This document shows positions 18,244 to 26,809 of a stretch of DNA of 64,000 nucleotides, one piece after another (the stretch's first letter is position 1; each line of letters starts with the position of its first letter). Source of the stretch: Pseudoflavitalea sp. G-6-1-2. Its GTDB lineage: Bacteria; Bacteroidota; Bacteroidia; Chitinophagales; Chitinophagaceae. The stretch is taken from the NCBI RefSeq assembly GCF_012927185.1, contig NZ_JABBGB010000003.1:620001-684000 (forward strand). Reading direction: 5' to 3'. The notes beneath the pieces are model-generated. The model ran no database searches, was not told where the DNA came from, and saw only the letters and a program-made list of their open reading frames with translations. Made by a program: the position numbers and the translations under genes.

Positions 18244-19776
18244 ATGCTCGATATAAACATACTTTCGCTCATATACCTGATAGCATCCGTTACTTTCATT
18301 ATCGGCCTTAAAATGCTGAGCCATCCGGCTTCTGCCCGCAAAGGCAATCTGGTAGCGGCTTTCGGCATGGGCCTCGCCATCATCGGAACCATCTTTCTGT
18401 ATCGTGATGATAATGGCAACAAGCTCCACAACTATGCATGGATCTTCTCCGGACTACTGGTCGGAGGCATCATCGGAACACTCTCCGCCAAAAAAGTGAA
18501 GATGACGGCCATGCCGGAAATGGTGAGCCTTTTCAACGGAATGGGTGGCGCCTGTGCTGCACTCATCTCCATGATCGAATTCGGACATTTTGCGAAGATG
18601 GGTTATCTCGATACCATCGTTCAATCATACGAAGCAGGAGAAGTGGTGCAGGATGCCATTCTCACACGCCCTGTTCCCATCGAAACACTGCTCACCATCT
18701 TTGCCGGACTGGTAATCGGAACGGTATCATTTGCCGGGTCGATGATCGCCTGGGGCAAACTCAACGGCAAGATCAAAGACTTCTCTTTCAAAGGTCAACA
18801 TATCGTAAACCTGGTGCTGTTCACAGCAGTGCTGGCATTATCGGCTTACCTCATTGTGATTGTTGCTACGGTAGAACCCAGGCCCGATCCCAATATCGAC
18901 GTAATTGTTCCGAAACAACTTGGCTCTGCGCCACTGATATTATTCTACCTCACATTCGCACTGGCCATCGTGTACGGTATCTTCTTCGTGATGCCGATCG
19001 GTGGTGCGGATATGCCGGTAGTGATCTCATTGCTCAACTCCTTCACAGGGGTGGCCGCAGCCTGCGGTGGCTTCCTGTACGACAATAATGTAATGCTCAC
19101 AGGTGGTATCCTCGTAGGTGCCGCAGGTACATTGCTTACCATCCTCATGTGCAAGGCCATGAACCGTTCGCTGAAGAACGTACTCATCGGATCTTTCGGC
19201 GCAAAGAATACTGCAGGTGGCGGTGGCGGAAGCAAAGATCAGGGAGCGTACAAAGAGATCACACTCAGCGATGCCGCAGTACTGATGAGCTATGCCAACA
19301 AAGTGATGATTGTTCCGGGGTATGGTCTCGCTGTAGCCCAGGCCCAGCATGCCTGCCATGAGTTGGAGAAACTGCTCGAAAGCAAAGGCGTAACTGTAAA
19401 ATATGCTATCCACCCGGTGGCTGGCCGCATGCCCGGACATATGAACGTGCTGCTCGCTGAAGCCGACGTGAGCTACGATAAACTCGAAGAAATGGAGCAG
19501 GCAAACGAAGAGTTCCCTACAACCGATGTAGTATTGATACTCGGCGCCAACGATGTGGTGAACCCTGCTGCCAAAACAGATCCTTCTTCCCCCATCTATG
19601 GCATGCCCATACTCGATGTGGAGCTGGCGAAAAATGTGATAGTGAACAAGCGTAGTATGAAACCCGGATATGCCGGCATTGAAAATGATCTTTTCTTCCA
19701 ACCCAAAACTTCTATGTTGTTTGGCGACGCCAAAAAGGTGTTGCAGGATCTGATCAGTGAGATCAAAAACTTATAA
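18244..19776 (+). CDS. pntB: NAD(P) transhydrogenase beta subunit
   Basis: A 510-residue protein. The N-terminal 300 residues hold about eight or nine membrane helices (domain II) with GTLSAKKVKMTAMPEMVSLF and PIGGADMPVVISLLNSFTG. The C-terminal 190 residues are the NADP-binding domain III, with VPGYGLAVAQAQH, HPVAGRMPGHMNVLLAEA and LILGANDVVNPAA. A glycine-rich linker (GGGGG) joins them near residue 325. The stop overlaps the start of the next gene by one base (TAATG). Confidence 0.97.
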   Translation: MLDINILSLIYLIASVTFIIGLKMLSHPASARKGNLVAAFGMGLAIIGTIFLYRDDNGNKLHNYAWIFSGLLVGGIIGTLSAKKVKMTAMPEMVSLFNGMGGACAALISMIEFGHFAKMGYLDTIVQSYEAGEVVQDAILTRPVPIETLLTIFAGLVIGTVSFAGSMIAWGKLNGKIKDFSFKGQHIVNLVLFTAVLALSAYLIVIVATVEPRPDPNIDVIVPKQLGSAPLILFYLTFALAIVYGIFFVMPIGGADMPVVISLLNSFTGVAAACGGFLYDNNVMLTGGILVGAAGTLLTILMCKAMNRSLKNVLIGSFGAKNTAGGGGGSKDQGAYKEITLSDAAVLMSYANKVMIVPGYGLAVAQAQHACHELEKLLESKGVTVKYAIHPVAGRMPGHMNVLLAEADVSYDKLEEMEQANEEFPTTDVVLILGANDVVNPAAKTDPSSPIYGMPILDVELAKNVIVNKRSMKPGYAGIENDLFFQPKTSMLFGDAKKVLQDLISEIKNL

Positions 19777-21185
19777 TGGGGAGCAAAATGGAATTACCGG
19801 TTGCATTGCTGCAATCGCTGGAAGGAGTACCCGGCTTCAACAAAGAATCATTCGAAGCCATTCACCGCTCCGGTGAACAGGTAACTTCTGTACGGATCAA
19901 TCCCGCCAAAGCCGCACTGCTGGCCGATGGCATGGAAAGTTTCAGAATCAGTCTGCCCGTCAGCGGCAGCATTCCATGGACCAGCAACGGATTTTATCTT
20001 TCAGAACGGCCATTCTTTACATTCGATCCTTTACTGCATGCAGGCGCTTACTACGTGCAGGAGGCGAGCAGCATGTTTGTTGAACAGGCTATGAAGCAGA
20101 CACTCGATCTGCATTCGAAGCTTCGTGTGCTCGACGGCTGCGCCGCACCCGGAGGCAAGAGCACACATCTTCAATCGCTCATCTCGGCAGACAGCCTGCT
20201 GGTGAGCAATGAAGTGATCAAGACCCGTGCGTCGATTCTCGAAGAGAACCTCGTGAAATGGGGAGGAGCGAATGTGATAGTCACCAATAATGATCCGGCT
20301 GATTTCAGCGGACTGAAAAATTTCTTCGATGTGCTGGTGATCGATGCGCCCTGCAGCGGCAGTGGTCTCTGGAGGCGCGAACCCGAAGCAATCGGAGAGT
20401 GGAGCCCGCATGCGGTGCAGCTTTGCAGTCAGCGCCAGCAGCGGATTCTGGCCGATTACTATCCCGCACTCGCAGAAGGCGGCACACTCATCTACAGCAC
20501 CTGTTCTTATTCCAAAGAAGAAGATGAACAGATACTCGACTGGCTGATGCAAAATTTCGAGCTGGAATCGTTGCCGATCCAAACAGACCCATCGTGGGGA
20601 GTGGTTACAGTACAAAGTTCCGAAGCAAAAGCATTCGGGTATCGTTTCTTTCCAGATAAGTTGAAAGGCGAAGGATTTTTTCTCGCCTGCTTCCGCAAAA
20701 AAGACGGCGATCAGTTCCACTACAAACCCTCCAAAAAATCGAAGCTGCAAAAGGCCTCAAAGGCAGAAGCGGCGGCCATCATGCCCTGGCTGAAGCCCGA
20801 TGCATTTGTGCAGCTGTGGAAACAGCAGGAACAGGTACTGGCATTTCCTGCATTATTGGAACAGGAATTGCAGGTGGTTGCAGATCATCTGTACATCCGC
20901 TCGGCAGGCATCACCGTAGGAAAACTGGCAGGGCAACAGCTGATACCAGATCATGCACTGGCCATGAGCACGCTGTTGCAGCCTTCAATTGTTGCGGTAT
21001 CGTTAAAAAAGGAAGACGCGTTACAATATTTGAGGAAGGAACAAGTTATCATACCAGACGCACCTGCAGGATGGGCTTTGGTGAAATACGAAAACCTGCC
21101 TTTAGGATGGGTTAAGATACTTCCCGGCAGGCTCAACAATTACTATCCTTCATCCTGGCGAATTCTGAAAAGCGGAAACAATTAA
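19776..21185 (+). CDS. RsmF/NOL1-NOP2-Sun family RNA 5-methylcytosine methyltransferase
   Basis: A 469-residue SAM-dependent RNA methyltransferase. Motif I is CAAPGGKSTHL near residue 125, motif IV DAPCSGSGLWRR has C193, and motif VI YSTCSYSKEEDE has C243, the two cysteines typical of m5C RNA methyltransferases. The C-terminal 150 residues form an RsmF-type RNA-binding extension (PUA-like), ending in KILPGRLNNYYP. The likely target is a cytosine in 16S rRNA, by family. The ATG overlaps the pntB stop by one base; an alternative ATG lies four codons later. The link to transhydrogenase is probably only transcriptional. Confidence 0.88.
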   Translation: MGSKMELPVALLQSLEGVPGFNKESFEAIHRSGEQVTSVRINPAKAALLADGMESFRISLPVSGSIPWTSNGFYLSERPFFTFDPLLHAGAYYVQEASSMFVEQAMKQTLDLHSKLRVLDGCAAPGGKSTHLQSLISADSLLVSNEVIKTRASILEENLVKWGGANVIVTNNDPADFSGLKNFFDVLVIDAPCSGSGLWRREPEAIGEWSPHAVQLCSQRQQRILADYYPALAEGGTLIYSTCSYSKEEDEQILDWLMQNFELESLPIQTDPSWGVVTVQSSEAKAFGYRFFPDKLKGEGFFLACFRKKDGDQFHYKPSKKSKLQKASKAEAAAIMPWLKPDAFVQLWKQQEQVLAFPALLEQELQVVADHLYIRSAGITVGKLAGQQLIPDHALAMSTLLQPSIVAVSLKKEDALQYLRKEQVIIPDAPAGWALVKYENLPLGWVKILPGRLNNYYPSSWRILKSGNN

Positions 21186-21193
21186 TAATATTC

Positions 21194-21201
21194 TACATTT
21201 G
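21194..21201 (+). promoter_or_regulatory. -7 promoter box upstream of the LysM gene
   Basis: TACATTTG matches the Bacteroidota primary-sigma -7 consensus TAnnTTTG exactly and ends 23 bases before the ATG. No clear TTTG-type -33 element is seen at the expected distance, so the call is tentative. Confidence 0.45.
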
Positions 21202-21224
21202 CACGGTTACGAAATAAGCAACCT

Positions 21225-22256
21225 ATGACAAGCATCAGAGGATTTCTTTTTATCTGTGGTATTTTATTGGTTCAGTTGTTGAAGGCACAGAACCCGCTGA
21301 TTGTTCAGGGAGCTACTCCGCAATTGTACCTGGTACATACGGTGGTGGCGAAAGAGAACTGGTACAGTGTGGGAAGGATTTACAACCAGAGCCCGAAAGA
21401 TATTGCTCCTTTCAATGGCACTTCTCTGGAGAAGCCATTGGCGATTGGGCAGCATTTGAAAATTCCTCTGAATGCAATGAACCTGTCTCAGGATGGATCG
21501 AAAGCAGCCGACGAAGTGCTGGTTCCATTGCACCACGTAGTGGCCGATAAAGAGTGGATGTACCGCATCAGCATCGGACATAACAAAGTACCTATCGCCA
21601 ATCTCGAAAAATGGAATGGCCTCACCAACGACCAGCTGAAAGCAGGCATGAAGGTGATCGTAGGATACCTGAAAGTGAAAACCGGCCAGAGCCCACTGGT
21701 GGCAATGGCTACCAATAAACCTGTAACCGGCGAACCTGTTGCGAAGAATGATCCTCCTCAGCAACCTGCCAAAGATCCTGTGAAGGAGCCGGCAAAAGAA
21801 CCGGAAGTGATTTCAAATCCTCCTGTTACCAGACCTCCGGATCCGGTTAAAACCGAGCCCACTCCGGTAAAAGAGCCGGTGAGGGAAGAACCGAAACCTG
21901 CTGGTCCGGCTACAACAGAGCCTGCTCCATCCAACAACACACCTGCGAATTTCAAAGGCGGTTATTTCAGAAGCAGTTACAGCAATTCCGGAAAAGGAAC
22001 TGCCGGCAATGCCGCTATCTTCCGCAGCAACAGCGGATGGAAAGATGGCAAGTACTACGCGCTGATGAACAATGTGCCGGTGGGCACAATCGTAAAAGTA
22101 TCTTTCTCTTCTACCAATAAAACAGTGTACGCAAAAGTATTGGGGCAACTTCCTGAAATGAAGGAGAACGTAGGTCTCAATCTCCGTCTCAGCGACGCCG
22201 CAGCATCTGAACTGGGCGCCACCAACGGAAAATTCTATGTGAATGCTGAATGGTAA
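21225..22256 (+). CDS. Secreted LysM protein with C-terminal RlpA-like (DPBB) domain
   Basis: A 343-residue exported protein. A signal peptide (residues 1-21) is followed by two LysM-like repeats (about 33-85 with HTVVAKENWYSVGRIYNQSP, and 98-150 with HHVVADKEWMYRISIGHNK). Then comes a Pro/Lys/Glu-rich linker of about 70 residues, and a C-terminal double-psi beta-barrel as in RlpA (about 243-343, GYFRSSYSNSGKGTAGNAA). LysM binds peptidoglycan, so the protein is probably cell-wall-associated in the periplasm. I cannot tell whether the barrel has glycan-cleaving activity. A -7 box precedes it. Confidence 0.85.
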   Translation: MTSIRGFLFICGILLVQLLKAQNPLIVQGATPQLYLVHTVVAKENWYSVGRIYNQSPKDIAPFNGTSLEKPLAIGQHLKIPLNAMNLSQDGSKAADEVLVPLHHVVADKEWMYRISIGHNKVPIANLEKWNGLTNDQLKAGMKVIVGYLKVKTGQSPLVAMATNKPVTGEPVAKNDPPQQPAKDPVKEPAKEPEVISNPPVTRPPDPVKTEPTPVKEPVREEPKPAGPATTEPAPSNNTPANFKGGYFRSSYSNSGKGTAGNAAIFRSNSGWKDGKYYALMNNVPVGTIVKVSFSSTNKTVYAKVLGQLPEMKENVGLNLRLSDAAASELGATNGKFYVNAEW

Positions 22257-22271
22257 TCAGCCATTGAAATG

Positions 22272-23210
22272 TCAGAAGCGGTAACCGCGGAGGAAATCTT
22301 CAACAGTCATTCTTTTCTTGCCTTCCAGCTGCAGTTCCAGCACATGGATGTAGCCATCTGATGTTGCAAACTTCAAAAAAGTTTTGTGATCGGTGAGCAC
22401 TGCGCCGGGATGCAACTCTGGTTGCTGATGTTCTTTGCTGGCGCGGAAGATCTTGAGGGTCTTATCCTGCAGATGCGTGAAAGCGCTGGGGTAGGGCGAT
22501 AATCCTCTGATGAGATCGAATACCTGATCTGTTTTCATTTCCCAGTTGATCTTCGCAGTTTCAGTAAAGAGTTTGGGTGCATGTTTCAGATCGGCTTCAT
22601 TGGCAACAGTTTGCTGAGGTATTGGTTTGATGCTGCCTTCGGCCAGTTGCTGAACGGTACGAACCAACAGATCTGCTCCGATATTTTTCATGGTATCATG
22701 TACATCACCTGCGGTATCATTATCTCCGATGGCGAACTTTTCCTGCAAAAGAATATTGCCTGTATCGATGGCGTGCTGCAATTGAAAAGTAGTAACGCCG
22801 GTATATTTTTCTCCGTTGATCACAGCCCAGTTGATGGGCGCTGCACCGCGATAATGCGGCAGCAATGATCCGTGTACATTCAACGTGCCCATGGGCGGCA
22901 TGTTCCATACAACTTCCGGCAGCATTCGGAAAGCCACTACGATCTGCAGATCTGCCTGCAATTTTTGCAATGCTTCGAGAAACTGCGGATCGCGTAATTT
23001 TTCGGGTTGCAGCAGATTGAGTCCGCGTTCGGCTGCGTATTTTTTTACGGCACTCTCCGTGAGTTTCATGCCGCGGCCTGCGGGCTTGTCAGGCGCTGTA
23101 ACAACTCCAACGATATTGGCTCCTGCCTGAATCAGTGCATCCAGCGATGCCACTGCAAATTCAGGTGTTCCCATGAAAACGATTCTTAACTCCTCAAATG
23201 ATTTTTGCAT
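22272..23210 (-). CDS. fmt: Methionyl-tRNA formyltransferase
   Basis: A 312-residue cytoplasmic enzyme that formylates initiator Met-tRNA using 10-formyltetrahydrofolate. The N-terminal RIVFMGTPEFAVASLDAL is diagnostic. The catalytic block has NVHGSLLPHYRGAAPINWA (Asn, His) and the Asp in HAIDTGNIL. The last 100 residues form the tRNA-binding OB-like domain. The gene converges on the LysM gene and lies directly downstream of the muramidase-like gene on the same strand, with a 21-base gap. Confidence 0.97.
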   Translation of the reverse strand: MQKSFEELRIVFMGTPEFAVASLDALIQAGANIVGVVTAPDKPAGRGMKLTESAVKKYAAERGLNLLQPEKLRDPQFLEALQKLQADLQIVVAFRMLPEVVWNMPPMGTLNVHGSLLPHYRGAAPINWAVINGEKYTGVTTFQLQHAIDTGNILLQEKFAIGDNDTAGDVHDTMKNIGADLLVRTVQQLAEGSIKPIPQQTVANEADLKHAPKLFTETAKINWEMKTDQVFDLIRGLSPYPSAFTHLQDKTLKIFRASKEHQQPELHPGAVLTDHKTFLKFATSDGYIHVLELQLEGKKRMTVEDFLRGYRF

Positions 23211-23231
23211 AGCAATTTGTTGTGTACCGGT

Positions 23232-24542
23232 TTAGAAATCGGCGTATATCAAATATTTTTTTCTGATGGTTTTGAAACGGCTCAGTGCGGGTTCCCAGCT
23301 GGCGCGGATCTCCGCTTCTGTTTTTCCTTCTTTTATCTGTTGCTGCAATTGTGAATTGCCGGCGAGCTTGTTGAAGAAGCTTCCATTGGTGAGGAAGAAG
23401 GAATCTTTTTTTGGAAACAGTTTGTATGCTTCGAGCAGCCATTTCAGCTGGATCTTTCCGTCGATCTGATGCAGTACTTCTCCGGGAGTTCCATTGATCT
23501 CCCATCCATAACAAAGCTGATCTTTCAGCTTGGGATTGGTAGCGCCCGGAACACCGCGCGGGGTAAAGCTTTGCAGAGAATTGGGTAATGATGGATGGCC
23601 GAATAACTGAAAAGGTTTTGGCGTGCCACGGCCTTCGCTTAACACTGTGCCTTCGAAGAAACAGGTACTGGGGTAGCAGTAGATACTTTGAATATCCGGC
23701 AGGTTGGGAGAGGGTTTTACGGGAAGCACATATTTTTTTGAATGATCATAACCGTTGCAGGGCACGATGATCATGCGGTATGGCGTTGCTTTTTTGGTGA
23801 TCATTCCCAGATCATGCCATGTATCGAGTATCTCTGTTACCACACCACCGCGGACGCTGGCTTCTTTGATCCATTTTTCTCCGGCTACCATTCTGGCATA
23901 TTCACCGATGGTCATGCCATAAACGATGGGCACGCGTTGCATGCCTACGAAACTGCGATAGGTTGTATCGAGTACAGGGCCATCCACATAGAATCCGTTG
24001 GGATTGGGTCTGTCGAGTATGATCAGTGGAATTTTGTTTTCAAATGCTGCGGCCATGTATTCTTCCAGCGAAGAAATATAGGTGTAGAACCTTGTGCCCA
24101 CATCCTGAATATCGAAGAGCATGAGATCCACGCCGCGCAGATCTTCTTTGGAAGGTCTGCGTTTGCTGCCATAGAGTGATACTACGGGGATGCCGGTAGC
24201 AGCATCGGTATAGTTGCCTACTTTTTCGCCGGCATCTGCTGTGCCACGGAAACCATGTTCGGGACCGAAAACCACTTTGATATCAACGCCCAGTTTGTGG
24301 AGCGAATCTACCAGATTCTGTGTGCCTATGGTGGAAGTATGATTGGCAAAAACTGCAATACGCTTGCCTTTCAGGAGAGGCAGGTAAAGGTCGGACCGGT
24401 CTGCAGCCGGATGAATATCACGGATTTGTTCCGCTGCGCTTTTGATTTTTCTGTACTGGTTCTGCCGGGCAAAACTGCCGGTTGCGGCCGTCATCGCCAT
24501 CAGTAAAATCACCACTGTTTTCTGCATTGATTTCATTTTCAT
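23232..24542 (-). CDS. Exported NamZ-like exo-beta-N-acetylmuramidase (DUF1343)
   Basis: A 436-residue protein from the ATG at 24542, which gives a signal peptide (MKMKSMQKTVVILLMAM..., cleavage near SFARQ). The longer frame up to 24716 would run into the divergent FKBP promoter and is not credible. DUF1343 signatures are strong: RIAVFANHTSTIG, VVFGPEHGFRG, FDIQDVGTRFYTYISS, LDRPNPNG and YPSTCFFEG. NamZ of Tannerella forsythia, the characterised member, releases terminal MurNAc from peptidoglycan fragments. Action here would be periplasmic or at the outer membrane, in cell-wall recycling or scavenging. Confidence 0.88.
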   Translation of the reverse strand: MKMKSMQKTVVILLMAMTAATGSFARQNQYRKIKSAAEQIRDIHPAADRSDLYLPLLKGKRIAVFANHTSTIGTQNLVDSLHKLGVDIKVVFGPEHGFRGTADAGEKVGNYTDAATGIPVVSLYGSKRRPSKEDLRGVDLMLFDIQDVGTRFYTYISSLEEYMAAAFENKIPLIILDRPNPNGFYVDGPVLDTTYRSFVGMQRVPIVYGMTIGEYARMVAGEKWIKEASVRGGVVTEILDTWHDLGMITKKATPYRMIIVPCNGYDHSKKYVLPVKPSPNLPDIQSIYCYPSTCFFEGTVLSEGRGTPKPFQLFGHPSLPNSLQSFTPRGVPGATNPKLKDQLCYGWEINGTPGEVLHQIDGKIQLKWLLEAYKLFPKKDSFFLTNGSFFNKLAGNSQLQQQIKEGKTEAEIRASWEPALSRFKTIRKKYLIYADF

Positions 24543-24671
24543 TTCAATGCCCAAATATAGGTACAAACCGGCGCTGTACATGCAATTGAAAGGCTGCGTG
24601 AGGCCCGAATTCAGTTTTGGCGGGGACCAATTATTCCTGTTACTTTGTAGCATACCTAAAAAAACTACAAT

Positions 24672-25124
24672 ATGCAACAAGCTAAGAACGGCGATACAGT
24701 GAAAGTGCATTATCATGGTCGCTTAACCGATGGTACTACCTTCGATTCTTCAGAAGGCAGAGAGCCATTGGAATTCCAGTTGGGAAGCGGTTCAGTGATC
24801 GCCGGTTTCGATCAGGGTATTGAAGGCATGGGACTTGGTGAGAAGAAAACGATCAATATTCCGGTTGAACAGGCTTATGGTCCAAAAGATCAGGGAATGA
24901 TCGTTGAATTCCCGATTGCAAATTTCCCTCCGGATATGAAACCCGAAATTGGCATGAACCTGAACATGACTAACGGAGCCGGACAAATGATCCCTGTAGT
25001 GATCACAGCAGTTAGCGCCGAAACAGTTACACTCGATGCCAACCATCCGCTCGCAGGTCAGGATCTGATCTTCGATATCGAACTCGTAGCAATCGACAGC
25101 CCCAGCCGCATCATCATGCCTTAA
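24672..25124 (+). CDS. FKBP-type peptidyl-prolyl isomerase (SlyD-like)
   Basis: A 150-residue isomerase of the SlyD type. The FKBP part contains [18 protein letters not shown] and [15 protein letters not shown]. An inserted flap domain follows [12 protein letters not shown], after which the FKBP fold closes with [18 protein letters not shown]. It has no signal peptide and lacks the His-rich metal-binding tail of E. coli SlyD, ending in SPSRIIMP. It is expected to be a cytoplasmic folding helper. It is divergent from the NamZ-like gene and has its own terminator. Confidence 0.93.
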   Translation: MQQAKNGDTVKVHYHGRLTDGTTFDSSEGREPLEFQLGSGSVIAGFDQGIEGMGLGEKKTINIPVEQAYGPKDQGMIVEFPIANFPPDMKPEIGMNLNMTNGAGQMIPVVITAVSAETVTLDANHPLAGQDLIFDIELVAIDSPSRIIMP

Positions 25125-25165
25125 TTGGCAGATCTACGGCGGAAAAGCTGCAAAAAACATAGTAG

Positions 25166-25199
25166 AATCCCGGTATTGTACAATACCGGGATTTTTTAT
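25166..25199 (+). terminator. Terminator after the FKBP gene
   Basis: A perfect 12-bp stem (AATCCCGGTATT at 25166-25177 and its complement at 25182-25193) with a 4-base loop is followed by TTTTTTATA. It lies 42 bases after the stop codon. Confidence 0.88.
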
Positions 25200-25227
25200 A
25201 GTTTGGCAGCAAAGAATAACAATCCCT

Positions 25228-25851
25228 ATGAAAGCCTCTAAACAGCTTGGCCTCACTCTGTGCGTATGCCTCATGTGTTTCACTTCCTTCTCTCAGGACA
25301 CAGCCGCTATTTCCCAAAGAGCTAAATTTTATGCCGACAGCATGTGCCGCTCCTATTTTTATGAGGGATGGCAGGCCTTTTCGGACCTTACCATGTACAG
25401 CGCCATCAAATATTACGGAGGGAAAGATGCCTACACTTCACATTTCAAGATGCTCTATTTCCACAATGCACCCGACAAGGACGTTGACAAACCAGAGCAG
25501 ACATCGATGATCACCCTCATGAACAAGGGAACAGATGAATGGCAGTGCGTACTGGAAAAAATCAGGTTCACACAAATCGACAACCGAAGGGCAAGGATCT
25601 ATTCCTACCTCGTTGGCCAATCGAAAGATGATGGCGATACCTGGAAATTTGTGGATGCCGGACAAAACTCCGAAAAGAATATCATCTACATTTTCCCGGA
25701 TGTATTCGGCACACTGGCCATTCCGGAATACAGAGTAGTGTATGAAGATGAAGAAGCAGCAAAGATCGCCGAAGCCGAACGTGCCGCCGCAAAAGCTGCT
25801 GAAGCCGCCAAAGCAAAACCGGTGAAACGCGCTACCCCAAAGAAAAAGTGA
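25228..25851 (+). CDS. Hypothetical secreted protein with Ala/Lys-rich tail
   Basis: A 207-residue protein with a signal peptide ending near SFSQDT. The mature body (about residues 25-165) is a mixed alpha/beta domain with KFYADSMCRSYFYEGWQAF and QTSMITLMNKGTDEWQCVLEK. The last 40 residues are a helical Ala/Glu/Lys repeat region (AAAKAAEAAKAKP) ending in a very basic RATPKKK. I do not recognise the family. The basic tail could bind anionic polymers such as LPS or peptidoglycan, which is speculation. It lies between two terminators, so it is transcribed alone. Confidence 0.7.
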   Translation: MKASKQLGLTLCVCLMCFTSFSQDTAAISQRAKFYADSMCRSYFYEGWQAFSDLTMYSAIKYYGGKDAYTSHFKMLYFHNAPDKDVDKPEQTSMITLMNKGTDEWQCVLEKIRFTQIDNRRARIYSYLVGQSKDDGDTWKFVDAGQNSEKNIIYIFPDVFGTLAIPEYRVVYEDEEAAKIAEAERAAAKAAEAAKAKPVKRATPKKK

Positions 25852-25885
25852 CGATAAATAATTTCATTAACGGTTAGATGGATCG

Positions 25886-25918
25886 CCCCTGTAGTGCCCT
25901 GAGCTGCAGGGGTTTTTT
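25886..25918 (+). terminator. Terminator after the Ala/Lys-tail protein gene
   Basis: CCCCTGTAG at 25886-25894 pairs with CTGCAGGGG (25904-25912, one G-T pair), followed by TTTTTT. It ends at the 3' end of the convergent CPBP gene. Confidence 0.8.
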
Positions 25919-26771
25919 AGGTGTTGTCCGCAGCCTTTCTTTTTTCAAAGGCGAGGTACAATATCATGATGGAAACCAGCGACAATACAGTGAACAGTAT
26001 GGACCCCTCGAACCCGAAACTGCCTCCCGTGAGCAACGGATTACCGTGCAGTTCCGGTTGCAGCACATTGTTGATATCGAGCCCGCTTACTTCGTAACCG
26101 AGTACCGGTCCCTGAATGAAATTCCATCCGAAATGGAAGGCAATGGAGAACCAGAGATTTTTAGTGTAGATATAATTCAGTCCGAGTAAAACACCGGCGA
26201 TGAAGAGATTGAATATGGCAATCACATTGATGCCTGCATTGCTTGCATGCATCACGGCAAAGAGCAGGGCACTGATGGCAAGCGCCGCCCATTGGTTGGT
26301 AACGGTGAGCAGGTTATTGAGAATATAGCCTCTGTACACCATCTCTTCTCCGAAGGCTACGAGCAGCATAAATCCAAACAGCAGAAAAAAGTTGCCCGCA
26401 TCGAAGGCCCAGTCTGTCCATAGCAGGTTTCCGCTGGCAAAGAGAATGAGTGTGCCGATGCCCATGATGGCGATGGCCAGCATCAAACCCAGCAATGCAT
26501 CTTTGGTAATGGGGATCAGTCCGAGTGAAGGCACGGACTTCTTATCGAGCAATATTCTGAAAAGCGATACCAGCAGCAGGCTTACGAGCGCATTCAGCAC
26601 TAATATTTTCATGGTGATGCTGCTCATGGTTTCGGGCGAAACCTGTATTTGTCTGGTCACCATCATCATGCCTAATACCGTTCCGATCACCGTAAAACAG
26701 ATCACATAGGCAAGAATAAAGAGCAGGATTCGTATCCATCCGTTCCTGATTGCAGGTAATGGTTCCTTCAT
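25917..26771 (-). CDS. CPBP-family intramembrane glutamic protease
   Basis: A 284-residue integral membrane protein with about eight helices. The Abi/CAAX (CPBP) motifs are complete: EExxxR as E142-E143...R147 in GEEMVYRG, H175 in FAVMHASNAG, and H213 in IAFHFGWNF. The family includes prenyl-protein endopeptidases and bacteriocin-immunity proteins; bacterial functions are mostly unknown. It is convergent with the preceding gene and divergent from pepT. No bacteriocin-like gene is near, so an immunity role is not suggested by context. Confidence 0.9.
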   Translation of the reverse strand: MKEPLPAIRNGWIRILLFILAYVICFTVIGTVLGMMMVTRQIQVSPETMSSITMKILVLNALVSLLLVSLFRILLDKKSVPSLGLIPITKDALLGLMLAIAIMGIGTLILFASGNLLWTDWAFDAGNFFLLFGFMLLVAFGEEMVYRGYILNNLLTVTNQWAALAISALLFAVMHASNAGINVIAIFNLFIAGVLLGLNYIYTKNLWFSIAFHFGWNFIQGPVLGYEVSGLDINNVLQPELHGNPLLTGGSFGFEGSILFTVLSLVSIMILYLAFEKRKAADNT

Positions 26772-26809
26772 CTGTTGGTTTTAATATATCTTGCCAAAAA
26801 TACAATTCC

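Noticed and set aside
17061-18431. 456-codon minus-strand ORF across pntA and pntB
   Set aside because: It is antisense to three conserved transhydrogenase genes; its composition (His, Tyr, Cys rich) marks it as a shadow frame.
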